This document shows, in pieces, positions 1-10,900 of a DNA stretch of 64,000 nucleotides. The first letter of the stretch is position 1; each line of letters begins with the position of its first letter. The notes beneath the pieces are model-generated. The model was given only the letters and a program-made list of their open reading frames with translations, ran no database searches and was not told the DNA's origin. This stretch comes from Helopsaltes ochotensis (Eukaryota; Chordata; Aves; Passeriformes; Locustellidae), in the NCBI GenBank assembly GCA_013400155.1, contig VXBM01001975.1:1-64000 (forward strand), written 5' to 3'. The translations under genes and the position numbers were made by a program.

Positions 1-845
1 AGTCTTGTACCTTGATTGGTTTGTGACTCAACAGATTGAAACTTTAGAGAGCTCAAATTAGGGTTTTCTCTGTAAAAAGTTCTCACCAAAACACACAGCT
101 TGGCTGATTTAGACCTTTGGTTGCTTTGGTTGGGATACAAGTACAAGAAGAAGAGATCACCAAAAGAAGTTCACCAGCTGAAAAATAGCCACCAGTTCTC
201 TCAAAGCTCCTTCTTTTGAGAAGGAGGAAAAAGCTCTGAAGGTGGAAAGTCAAATTGTTGTGTTTTTAGGCCTGTCTGCTCACTGGCAGTAGCTTAAGCA
301 ACACAGACTCCTGCAATACTTTCCAAACATCACTTTGTATGTCATCCACCCCTCTCTTTCTCAAACAGTTGGTGGGGAAGTGGGTTATACAGTCAATTTA
401 TATGATGGTCATTAAGAAACACATCTGTTAAGTTGTCATATTTTCAAGGAACCAAAGCATGTCTGTTCAAAAACATACGCAGACTATTTCATACAAAACC
501 TGACCAAGAAAATGCTATTCCTAAGTTATGGATTGTAAAATGGAACAATGAACATTGTGTGTGAAAGAAGATCTTGTCCAAGGTAGAAAACCTTGTGGAG
601 CTGGATGTAGATATAATTTTTTACTCCAGTTCTATACTGTCTCTATACCTACCACATCTGTCCTACCTATCTTTTAGTGGGATGCATTTATTTTATCTCC
701 TAGACTTGGGTAGTTGTTTAAAACCACCCCCATGATTCCTCAAGAAATTTACACTCCAAATGAAGCCACCATAGGACATGAAAATAACAAACAAACAGGA
801 GGGTAGGAAATTAAGTGCAGGAGGTAAAGTAAATAAAAATATAGA
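1..845. other. Unique noncoding sequence, no gene seen
   Basis: I see no convincing coding frame, repeat family or RNA gene here. The only structure I noticed is a perfect short inverted repeat at 207-226 with 8-bp arms (CTCCTTCT and AGAAGGAG) around the loop TTTG. One or more hairpins of this size are expected by chance in a window this long. Confidence 0.6.
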
Positions 846-912
846 GCCAGAACTCCAGCTGCTGGAAATTAGCGTAGTCCTATTGAAGCCTATGCAATTA
901 CACTAACTGAGC
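846..912. repeat. Possible ancient self-complementary amniote repeat, copy 1
   Basis: The text around 852-905 (key words CCAGCTGCTGGAAATTAGCG and TAGTCCTATTGAAGCC) resembles an old interspersed repeat I recall from reptile and bird genomes. Its core alternates phrases like 'dinucleotide-ACACCAG', 'GCGTAACTCCATTGA' and their reverse complements. The copy here is strongly diverged. Two other stretches in this window (21860-21925 and 22738-22806) share the same vocabulary. I cannot name the family with certainty, and the match is from memory rather than a search. Confidence 0.35.
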
Positions 913-3742
913 AATTGCTTCATTATATTTTACTTATTTTACCCTTTGTTCCCTCCCTTCGTTTGAGCTTTGAGTCAACTGAGCCGAATTAACATCAGCT
1001 GAAGAGCAGTCCTGGCGTGCATCCTGTTATGGGTCTGTGGGGAGAGGGTGGGCAGCTTCTGAGGAAGCCTTCCAGGGAGAAGAGGCAGTGTGTACCAAGA
1101 CTATAGCTGTGCACACTCTCCTGTTTGGTTTGTGTTTGTCTCCTTTTCACCTTCTCCCCCTCGCCCTGCACAAGTTCCCTGAGATGGAAGGCTCCTTGTT
1201 GGTGTGGGTAAGAGGGCACCACAACTTCAGGGAAGGAGAGCAAGCTGTCAAATGAAGTATTAACAGGGATCATGGGGTCATAGCCACGCTCCCTAAAAAC
1301 ACAAAAATCAAGTGTTTTTCCCTTCCCTGTGGGTTTCTCAGCCCTGCCTGCAGTGAGCCTCAAGCAGGACTCGAATGTGCATCACTGTGCAGGGTGGACC
1401 AGGTCTGAACTGTGCCATTAGGGCACCACTGAGAGGAAAAGGGAGATGGATCCAGAGGGAATGCATGGTGTGGGGTGGTAGCTGTGTAAATTATCACAAT
1501 AATATGGAAATAACAATGACTGCAAAGTTACAGTTTGTATTAAATGGAGCTTTCGACTGAGTTGGTTAAAATGGGTTTAAGGTAATGTTGACGGTTTTAT
1601 TTTTATAATGACTTTTCTGATTTTAACTTGGAAAGCAAAAATTTGTCCTTTTCATTAAATAAATTGATGACTGTTTTGAAATTAATTTCCAGTACAACTG
1701 GCATTTCTTATCCAGGTTTTATTTCCTGTAGTTGTTACACAGTTAATGTCTCCTGAGTCAGACTTGATCCATTGCTAATTCAATGCTTAAATACATATAG
1801 GCTTGTACATCATTGCTCATAAATACATTAAAAGGACATTAATCTGTGAAGTTCTATGAAGCAAGGAGTGTTAATACTAAGTGGATTTGCAGTTCTAATT
1901 CATCTTCCTTTTGCATTAAGGTGCAGTCTTTAATTACATATTCACATGTACTCCAGACAATTTCCTACTTTCGCCTTTCTTTTCATTATTCACTGCACAG
2001 AACTTTCTGTCTTTAAGGCTGGAATTAAATGTGGAATTGTACATTTACTTTTAGCTTCATTTAGGACATCCATCAATGTACTAGCAAAGTACCTGGAGAA
2101 TATTAAGGCATTTATCTCCTCTTGACATACAGGGCTGCTATTTCCATCTTACAGAGGGAGAACTTTGAGAGAGGAAGAGAGGTGTTTAATGACATCAATT
2201 GGATTTAACATGATTGAAAAAAAAAAAGAAAATAACAACAACAAAGAAAGAGAAGGAGAGAAGAAGCTTAGAGAGCAGAGTACCTTAAATTCAGGACTGA
2301 TCTTCATTTTCTGGGATGAAACAGCATCTATTTAGAGGTGTGTGTTTTTGAGTAGAAAAAAGCAACTCAGGCTGGACAAAATGCCATCACCTGCAAACGT
2401 AATAATCTCACTGTACAACACTGTGAGGGATTTGGATGTGAAGGATTTTTACATAGCTGTTAACCAACTGATCTGTAAAGCTGTCCTCTCTAAAGCTCAG
2501 TCTCCAGGGAATTGGCTGCTGCTGAGGTTGGCTGTGAGAATGAGGAGCTCATCGCCCTCCTGCCGATGAACACTAGAAATTGTGGCCTTCCTGACTGAGG
2601 TTACAGCCCCATGACCTCAGGACTTTTTTTCACACCCAAATGAAATTTCACAGTAGAGGGGAAAGACACTTTTGTGACCTGTTGACTCTCCATGCCAAAA
2701 ATTGAAAGGATTACTCAACAGTGAAGGTTTTGAACTTGAAGTAATTTTTTTTTTTTTGCATGACAAAATTATATTACAGGACAACCCATATATTAAGATG
2801 TATTTTAACTACTAAGCCACTTTTTCACCAAGTATGTCTTCAGCTATGTGTAATCTAATAACCTTTACTTGATATCAGATGCCTAAATCAAAATGCATTT
2901 TGTTATGAGGACAAATCCAGCAAAAACACATATAATAAAGAATTCTAGGAAGTAAAGCAAGGTGATATTCATCACTAGTTTTTCTATATGTCCTAATGGT
3001 CTTTTTTTCCTCTTTAGATATTTGATTAGCTAGGTAATAAGCAGGTTTTTATTTTAAAATTGAAGGGAAATTTGAAGGAAAAACCTTCATAGAATCAATA
3101 ATATGTTGTTACAGTAAAAGGTGCTACTTGGTGAAGTTTCTACTCATGTTGAAATATTAATTGTAAGCATCCTTTTATAAACATATTTTCTCAAGATTTT
3201 CTATTCCTAATGGTCTTCTTCTGCCACTCAATCCACCATGTTTCTGTAAAGAGGTTGGTATTGAAAATCATGTCACTGGTACAGGTTCAGATTTTTCATT
3301 AATCATTCTCAGTTTGTTAGTATTACAGGTGGAATTATAGTCAGACACTTTTATTGCCTCCATGAAAGTGGAGGGATTTTTAATAAATATTCTTTTCCTG
3401 TGATGTGTATTGCTTGCAGAGAAAACCACCAACTTCATTGCACGTGTGATAATTTAATAGAATATACAACAAATAGTACCTATCATACGGGATGATTATC
3501 AGCACAACCTGCCAGCAGCTGAGGAAAGAGTGCCTTAATTCATGAAATACATAAACAAAACATTGAGCTTTATTTTACATATGGATCCCATTCATGTTAT
3601 TTTCCCATTCTGTTGAAAACCATGTTTATATCTGATGTGTACTAAGGAGAAAGAAATGCATAATCTAACTGTAAAGCAGGTGGAGACATGAGTTTTCACA
3701 TGTGTGGCATAAAGTAGAGAGGAAAGCAGTGCAGTGGTAAAA
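913..3742. other. Unique noncoding sequence with A- and T-rich tracts
   Basis: No gene is supported. Short ORFs at 1037-1255, 995-1363 (minus), 1375-1560 and 2342-2569 resemble nothing I know and have the length expected by chance. An A/purine-rich tract lies at about 2216-2266 (an A-run, then AAC triplets, then GAGAAG-like purines). A 13-T run lies at 2745-2757. The remainder is AT-rich unique sequence without visible repeat structure. Confidence 0.55.
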
Positions 3743-3804
3743 AATCATAGAATCATAAAATTGTTAAGGTTGGAAAAGACCTCTTAGATCATCAGGTCCA
3801 ACCA
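3743..3804 (-). mobile_element. CR1 LINE fragment, 3' tail only
   Basis: Read on the plus strand, this begins with two degenerate copies of the 8-bp CR1 terminal repeat (AATCATAG, AATCATAA). It then runs through GTTAAGGTTGGAAAAGACCT and ATCATCAGGTCCAACC. That order is the reverse complement of the 3' end of avian CR1 non-LTR retrotransposons. Only about 60 bp remains, so the copy is severely 5'-truncated and carries no coding sequence. The family is established knowledge; the subfamily cannot be assigned by eye. The CpG-dense block at 3950-4217 begins about 150 bp downstream. Confidence 0.88.
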
Positions 3805-3949
3805 TAAGTCTGAGGCTTTGGTGAGGAATGGAGTGAGAGAAAGAAAAAAGCTGAGGGAAAGGGCCCAGGAGGGAACTCAGGAAGGGAAAGTGAAAGATGC
3901 TATCAGATTGTTATTGGTATACATGTCCCTTCACTTCAAAGCCTTTTTC

Positions 3950-4217
3950 GAAGCTGGCAGCAATTTTTCACGGACAAGTGACGGCGATCAGCGACAGTCT
4001 CGCGCTTCTGTGGAGGATTTCCTTCCATATGACAAAACACCCGGTGGGAAAACGGTGCTGGAGAGCCAGGTGCCAGCTACAGCAGCGCTCTGTTTTCATC
4101 CCCCGTGGAGGCCTGCAGCTCCCACTCCTTGCAGCCAGCCCCTGGGCCGCACTAATCGCTAACACACTCCGGTAGCTGCGCGCGGCGTGCCAGGAGTGAA
4201 ACCCTACCTGGGATCTC
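3950..4217. promoter_or_regulatory. Isolated CpG-dense, GC-rich block (short CpG-island-like)
   Basis: By hand count there are 19 CpG dinucleotides in about 268 bp, in a window where CpG is otherwise rare. G+C over 3961-4200 is about 60 percent, and the observed/expected CpG ratio is about 0.85. The densest spots are the GCGACAGTCTCGCGC area (about 3991-4005) and the CTGCGCGCGGCGTGC run (4176-4190). CpG preservation in vertebrate DNA suggests absence of germline methylation, as at promoters, or a recent GC-biased insertion. Two overlapping plus-strand frames (3818-4162, 3897-4175) and a minus frame (3968-4234) are open here, but none resembles a known protein. I see no clear TATA box or initiator. 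It could be a promoter or first exon of a noncoding RNA, an orphan CpG island, or simply a GC-rich chance block. Confidence 0.4.
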
Positions 4218-4234
4218 GCAGAGATAAAGTGCAA

Positions 4235-7200
4235 GGGAGCAGATGCATGAAATAAGGCTTCAGGAATTCTGGTAAAACCAGGTGAAAGCTAAGAAAGGAT
4301 GAAAGGAGAACTAAAGTGAAATGGTGCCCAAAGCTGAAACGCTGAGGCACGGGAAAATGTGTTTCTTCTCTCTCAAAAGCAGAGGTACGTGGAGAAATAC
4401 TCTGTGTCCCCCCTCTTATTAGCTCTGTTATTTTCCCATCAGGATTAGTCTTCAGGTAGTCTTCCTGATTCAGCCTGGGAATTGGGAGAGCTAAACTTTG
4501 GTTTAAAATCCCTTGAGGAATATGCAGCAAATCTGATGAGCAGGATTCATGGAGCAGCTGCAGAAAAGCACACTGCGGGCTTGCTGGGCCTGGCATCCCC
4601 AGCACACATAAAATGCAAACTTCATTTTACACTTGGATCAGCAGTGTGGGTACCTGGTGCATCAATCTGGCCAGGATCAAATCTTGCCCTTTGACTTGTA
4701 TCAGTTGGAAAAGAAACATTGCGCAAAAGTCAATATTAGTTCTCATATGAGACTGAGTTCCTTAATTCCCTGATGTGGTACAGGTTGGATCACGTTCTGG
4801 GACTTATGGTTTCTTTTACAATCCAAGCCAAATTTGTTTTTTGTTGTTCATTATGAAGGTGACTCTTGGTGTCTTTTAACTCTCCAGTCTTCTGGAATGC
4901 TCTTAAATTCTTAGTTTTGATGCTATCTGGCTGCAAATAAAGACTGGTTGTGCACTGCTTTAAGAAGTGTTTACTTTTGTCTGTAAAGCTACATCATATG
5001 GGCAGTCTAATAAAGTTCTGTCTCCACAACAGTTTGATTTGAAAAAAAACAAACCTAGTTATTGGGTTTTTAGTTTATTTTGCTCTTTTACGATCTGTAG
5101 GAAAATAGCTAAGAAAAAAGTTATGGAAGCACATAGGGGAATTCCTTAGGAAATTCTATACTATGGATTGTATTTTTAATGTAGCAACCTCAAAACAGAG
5201 AAAGAAAGAGATTTATTGGTAGGTGTTGATATTTGCATCTCTAATTCTATTTTGTTTCTTTGCTTGTCTCCTCCTGGGGCTCATGGTGGCTCAGAATACC
5301 ATTTGTGAACCTTGTAGCTTCTCTGAGAAGGAATTAAAAGACCAGAAGTTTGATTACCCCCAGCTTATTGGGGAAAATTTAGTTAAAATTTTTGTATTTC
5401 ATCTCAGAGCAGTATGGAAAGAAAATCAGTTTTCTTTGACCTCTCCTTACCTTTACTGCCAGCATTGAAACATTGCAGTTACATAGGGTTAACATAGCAG
5501 TTATGTAGGAAAGGGACATAAAATAAAGTTCAAATTACTGAAATTCTGTTTCTTCTTGCAAAAAAAAAGGTGAATGTATTGTTGAATAGCTCTCATATAT
5601 TTTAAAGAATTAAACCTCTCATATAGTCCTCAAGAGCATTAGGCTGGAGCATTATTTTTATAATTAAGTGGCAAAACCCACTTTTAATATAATTTTTATT
5701 AACTTTTTTTAACTTAAAGCTTTGATAGTTCTAAGGGTACTTGCCTAGGTCACCTAGTTAGGTTAATGCAAATGATAAATGTACATTACTTTTAAAGCAT
5801 AAAATTAAAATTGTTTTTAATTTAATAATGAAGAAGAATTGTATGGCTTTTTCCAATTATACATTTGTAAAATACAGCAGGAGAGAGAAATTTTTGAGAA
5901 GAAAGAGCACACTTCCTGATATCTTACCTATCTTGTGTTCTAAATTCCCTTAAATGCTCAGTTGCCAGAAACAACTTTGTAACGTAGGTGGCTTTCAGAT
6001 TCATTAATATGGTTGTAATCATCATCACTTTAATGAGATAGCTGCAGAATGAGTTGAGTCCTGAGGGAAACTGTCTGTGTGACAGATATCAGAGCTGTTT
6101 CCATGGTGCAGAGGTAGCTGTGTACTAAAATACAGCATGTCTCTCGAGAAAGGCTTCCGCTAGTGGAGCTGGTTGCACAAAGCAACAAAAAGTTTGGACA
6201 ATTTCAAAGCTGTATTTTTTGTATTAATGACACTTGAAAACAGCTCATGCTCCAGAAAAATTTATATAAGGTAAAGTTTGGCTGGTGAGTTCTGCCTTTC
6301 TGTCTGATGTCAGCATATTTACCCCACGGATTAATTATTTATGGTCCGGCCTTTCTATAAAACTACCGTTGTGTTTCTATTTACTGGTTTTAAGGCACTG
6401 TCTATGTGGGTGGGCAGAGTGATACTGCGGTGCTTACCTCCCGTGCCAGCTGGCCACCTCAATGTCTGACTGTGTGTGTGTTCAGCTCCACTCTCACATG
6501 ACATGAAGCAGGGCTGTGACCCCGCTGATACTCCCGCTTGTAAATGTAAGCCCGGCCATAAAAACTGCTGTGATTCCGTCAACAGTGGGTCCCTCTGTGA
6601 TGTTTACTGAGCTCCTCTGTTTGCTGAGACTAGTGGAAATAAAGTTGTTTTTTTGTTTTTTGGTTTGCTTTTTTTTTTTTTTTTCATCTAGAAAAGTAAA
6701 ATGTATTCGGAACGGGACCAAGAGTTGCCATGGTTAGACCTGAATGGGAAAATTTTTACGTCTACCTAAAGGGATAACAGCTATTGTAAAGCCATGTTAC
6801 TTTTCACAATCCCACGCCTCCTTTCACATTTCAGATACTTTGCTTGGAGGTGCACAGAAATGCAGAGTTTAGGGGGTCCTTCTTGTTTGGTGTGACAATC
6901 TGTGTTAGGCTTCTGCCGAAATTCTGCCATGCTGGGGAGGAAGAGCACTACGATGTGTCCCAGGGTGTCACAGCATCGAGTGCCAACACTGTGTTCAAAG
7001 AATTGCTTTCTACTCGTGTTATAGCCCTCTCTCTAGGAATGTTTGGAGGTCACCATCAGGAATTATGGCTTGTCTTCAGCAGGGGCATTGCTCTCTGCAG
7101 AATGCAGCAGATGGAGGACTAGAGGACAGGAAATGGAATGGTCTTTATGAGGAAACTGCCACTCTACACTTGTTTATGTATTCTTTCTTAAGCATTTGGT

Positions 7201-7786
7201 GTTGGGCTTTTCTTACAACCCTGAACAAATGTATTTTAGGAAGAGTGAAATAATATCAACTAGTGTGGAAGTACAGCATTTTGTGACCAGATATTAAAAA
7301 GGACTGTGGAGAAAGAGAGAGAGCAACACACTGGCAAGTGTTTTTCAAGTACCGATGTTCAGATGTACTGACAGAAACAGACAAGGTTCTAGTAACTCTA
7401 ATGAACAGATTTTCAGGAATGTACTTACGTTTTGCAGGGTAACCTAATGCTAACAACTCATAAGAGCCCTCAGGAGGGTTCCCCACAGCAGGGAAAGTGG
7501 GAGCCTCAGTGCTGTTTTCATTGCTCCCACTGTTTCAGCCTCCTGGAGCAGGTCTCCAGCAGAAGCACTGGGAGACCAGCAGAAGGCAGAAACAGGAGGA
7601 GACAAAGAAAGCAGGGGATAAATTTAGCAGAAGTACCAGCAGCAAAACTTCTCCATGCATCTGCTGGCACTTGCATGAGATGAGGAAGTTCCAAAGGACT
7701 TCATGATAGCCTGAGTTCACCTGGTGGGCTTTTGAAAACTTAATGTAATTTGACTAGAGGCTGGGAGAATTGGTTCACAAAAGTAT
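4235..7786. other. Unique noncoding sequence, no gene seen
   Basis: No gene is supported. 5640-5840 is notably AT-rich. A T-rich tract at 6646-6684, ending in a run of 16 T, is followed by CATCTAG, which resembles a splice acceptor, but no plausible exon follows. Several 60- to 130-codon open frames (for example 4204-4605 minus, 6844-7122 plus) look like chance frames, with no recognisable domain. Confidence 0.55.
6646..6684. repeat. Poly(T)-rich low-complexity tract
   Basis: T-runs broken by single G or GG, ending in 16 consecutive T at 6669-6684. On the minus strand it would be an A-rich tail, but I see no recognisable retroposed sequence next to it on that strand. Confidence 0.85.
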
Positions 7787-7911
7787 TTCTTCTTTCCCTT
7801 TTTCTTTTTCCCATTTCCCTTTATTTTCCCTTTTCCTTTTTCCCTTTTCCCTTTATTTTCCCTTTTCCCATTTTCCTTTCTCTACCCTTCCCTGATTTCT
7901 TTCCCTCCTTT
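7787..7911. repeat. Polypyrimidine low-complexity tract, (CCCTTTT)n-like
   Basis: About 125 bp on the plus strand are almost pure C/T, interrupted mainly by isolated A residues. The tract is built from variants of TTTTCCC. A 20-bp block, CCCTTTATTTTCCCTTTTCC, occurs exactly at 7817-7836 and again at 7849-7868, so part of the tract has a 32-bp period. Such homopurine-homopyrimidine DNA can adopt triplex (H-DNA) forms, which is general knowledge and not shown here. The plus-strand frame at 7750-7983 runs through it and encodes only Phe/Pro/Leu-rich low complexity, so it is not a gene. Confidence 0.9.
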
Positions 7912-10900
7912 CAAATCACCACAAGGATGGATGGGCTACCAGAAGGCCTGAGCTGCCTTGCTGTAAAGTTCACCTTTGACTGAAGCTCTGTTTTCTTCTG
8001 CAGGGTGCTCCTGATAAACTCACTGCACACCAGGACTTGGCCTCTCATGCAGGCAGTGGAATCACAGGATGGCTGCTCTGGAAACACTGAAATGGTTTAC
8101 AAAACCTCCAGCTTATCTGTCCTGGTCCTTGGAGTCAATCACACTTAAATGGGCCTGACTGGTTACACCAGCACCAAAATGTTTCTGGCTGTTTGAGTCC
8201 AAATAAAACAGACAGCTGGCATAAGGCTTTTTTTTTTTCTCCCCTCTGAAATTAATGCACATTTAAAAGGAAGAAGAAAAAGAAGCTGAATAATCTAGAA
8301 TTGATGTCTCAATTTTGAAGTGTGATAAAGATTGACAAAGTAATGTGGAAAAAATTCAGGAAGGATATGGCCAAGTTAAAAATAAAATATCATGAAGTAT
8401 TTTAAGACTAACATCAGGGTTCCTTGAGTAAAAAGTAACAGTATTTATCACAGGGAGATTTCACTTTATTTTGGATGTGCATTTGATTCTCTGGCTTTGC
8501 TGTAACACATAAAAGTCAACTTTTTATTTCAATCACAAAGGCCATGAGGTGTGACTGGAAGCAACAGCTCATCCCACTGATTTCAGGGAATTTGAGACAA
8601 GGGATTTTATCCACTCCTTAAAGGTGTTCAGGAATAGGTTATGCCACCTGAGGTTGTTCTTGCTCCCAGCTGGTGCAACAAACAAAGGATGCAAGTCACA
8701 TGGTATTTACACATAGAATTACTGATCCTTCTCATAAAACATGGTTTTTACTTCCATCACTACAGAATTCCTGTTCATGCTATCAATGTGCTTTTGTTCC
8801 TGGAATCAGCAGAGGACCTTCCGTATTGATTTCCAAGAATTCAGGGATATACAGTGCACTGCATAACAGGAATTCCTATTTAATACTGCTATACTTTTAC
8901 ATACATATATTTATACTTTCAAAATGTGGGAAATCATCGGTGGTGAAAAAATATTTCTGGGGAAACCTTGATATTGGGGTGTCACTCTATCTCCTCTTTC
9001 TATGTCTGAATATTCTTGTTGTATCGACATTGAAGAGCATTAACTGAGGCATCTGTGCGCTGATTTCTTTGCACACTTGCAAACAAATTCTACCAAGGTT
9101 TATAAAAATGTGGACGATGTTTGGAAAGGAACAAAATTCCTATCCTGAGGAGACCTATTACTGTTCCCTTTTCCCAGGTGCAACAGCAGAGAAAACTCCA
9201 GGTCTTTAAGTAGCAATCAGTGTCTTCGAGTCAAGTAGGAAACATTTTTAAGTATTCTCAGGGAGGTTTTCCTCACTTTTCTGCATCTTCTGGTGTTTGC
9301 TTTGTTTTACTTGTGTTTTCTGTTTCTCTTTTTTGGGAAGAAGACCAGACCCACCCTGCCTAGGCAAGATTCACTTTATGCCCTCCATCTCTCTTCCCTG
9401 CCCTTTGCTCAGAGTTTGATGTGAATTAATCACTTTTATCTAACTATTGAGACAATAGACACATTTAGCTGCATTGTTTCCCAGTGTTGTCACTGGGGTG
9501 TTATTTCATTTTTGATTTCTGGTACGCAATGAGCCCAATCAGGCTGCTGAGGAAACAAAAATCCTCATTGAACAGAGAGTTCAGGAAAGCTTCTACTTGT
9601 ATTTCTTGACATGAGCTCTTCCTCAGTGTTTAGCTTTACTGCACTCTGCTGCTGAGCAATGATCAATCTTGTGTTGCTGTTAAAATTAACCTTTCCTAAA
9701 TGAGGTTTGAAAACACCTTTGAAATCTTTTGAGAGAAAAAAGCAGCAAGTAAGCATGAATATATTCAGGCACTGGAAACTGACATAAAGTGGAGTTTCAC
9801 CATGTGTTTGCAAGAATATAATGGCTAAATTGGAAAGTATTAAAGATGAATATAGCAGAAATGATAATGAAAGAAAAAAGGATATTTAGGGTCTTCTTAG
9901 ATTATTAATGTGGCACTTGGTGTGAGCTGAAGGAGGTATGTTCTTAAAGAGATTATGGGAAATATATGTCCCACCAGAGATTGCGGAGAATTCGGCATTT
10001 CATTCGGGACCTCACAAGTTTCGTAAAATTACAGATTTAATAAACAAACCATTTTATGTCTCTGTAAGGAACTTAGAGAGGATTTCAAAAGTCAAACACT
10101 GAAGCCCCTTGCTTTGACTGTGGTGGTAAAAGTAACATCTGCCTCAGACATTTAAACAGCAGACTGTTCAGATCATTCTTTTCAGCTATGGTAGGAGACT
10201 TGACAGACATAAACCATCCTACCCCTCTTTTCTACACTTCTATCTCTCATAAACTAAACATTACATCAAAACACTCCTAATCAAGGACATTCAGATTTAA
10301 TTTTACCTTACTCCTTCAGATGTTCAGTTCATTGCAGTGAATTTTGTGGTGTCCTAATTAAAACAACATAGAAGTAAAAGAAAACCAGTAATTTTTTCGG
10401 TCACATCCCTAGGATGCCACAAAATCTTTTTTGTTCTCCAAATCTGTCACAAAAGTCCTGTCAGGAATTTGTGCCACAGTCATGTGGCACAGCACATTTA
10501 CCAGTACTAGCCCAGGACCCTGTGAGATGTGGCTTTGAGTGGCACCCACGAGTAAATTATTCCAGTGATTCTGGTGTGTGTGCTGCCTCTTCTTGTGAAG
10601 AATCTCCAAATCATCAAGTAAAAAGCCCAATTTACCCCCAAGATGGGGAGTCAACGTGAGGTCATAGAACAGTCTTTTTCTTCTAAAAACATGGAATTAT
10701 ATGCCCGTGATGACATAAGCCTGGGGTAAATGTAAATAAAGATAATAAGAACCGAGAATCTTCACTGCTGCTTCAGTCAGCGAGGCTCCTTCTTCTCCCA
10801 TTTCTGTATTTCTTTGTCTCCTCTTGGGCCTACAGCTCTGTCCAGTGTTAACCCAACACCAGAGACCTGCCAGTTCTTCCAGGTTTGCATGTTTGGTTGT

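Noticed and set aside
6646..6691. T16 tract followed by CATCTAG, a possible splice acceptor
   Set aside because: The downstream sequence has no plausible donor at exon distance and no recognisable coding content.
7750..7983. Phe/Pro-rich plus-strand frame
   Set aside because: It is a translation of the polypyrimidine tract at 7787-7911.
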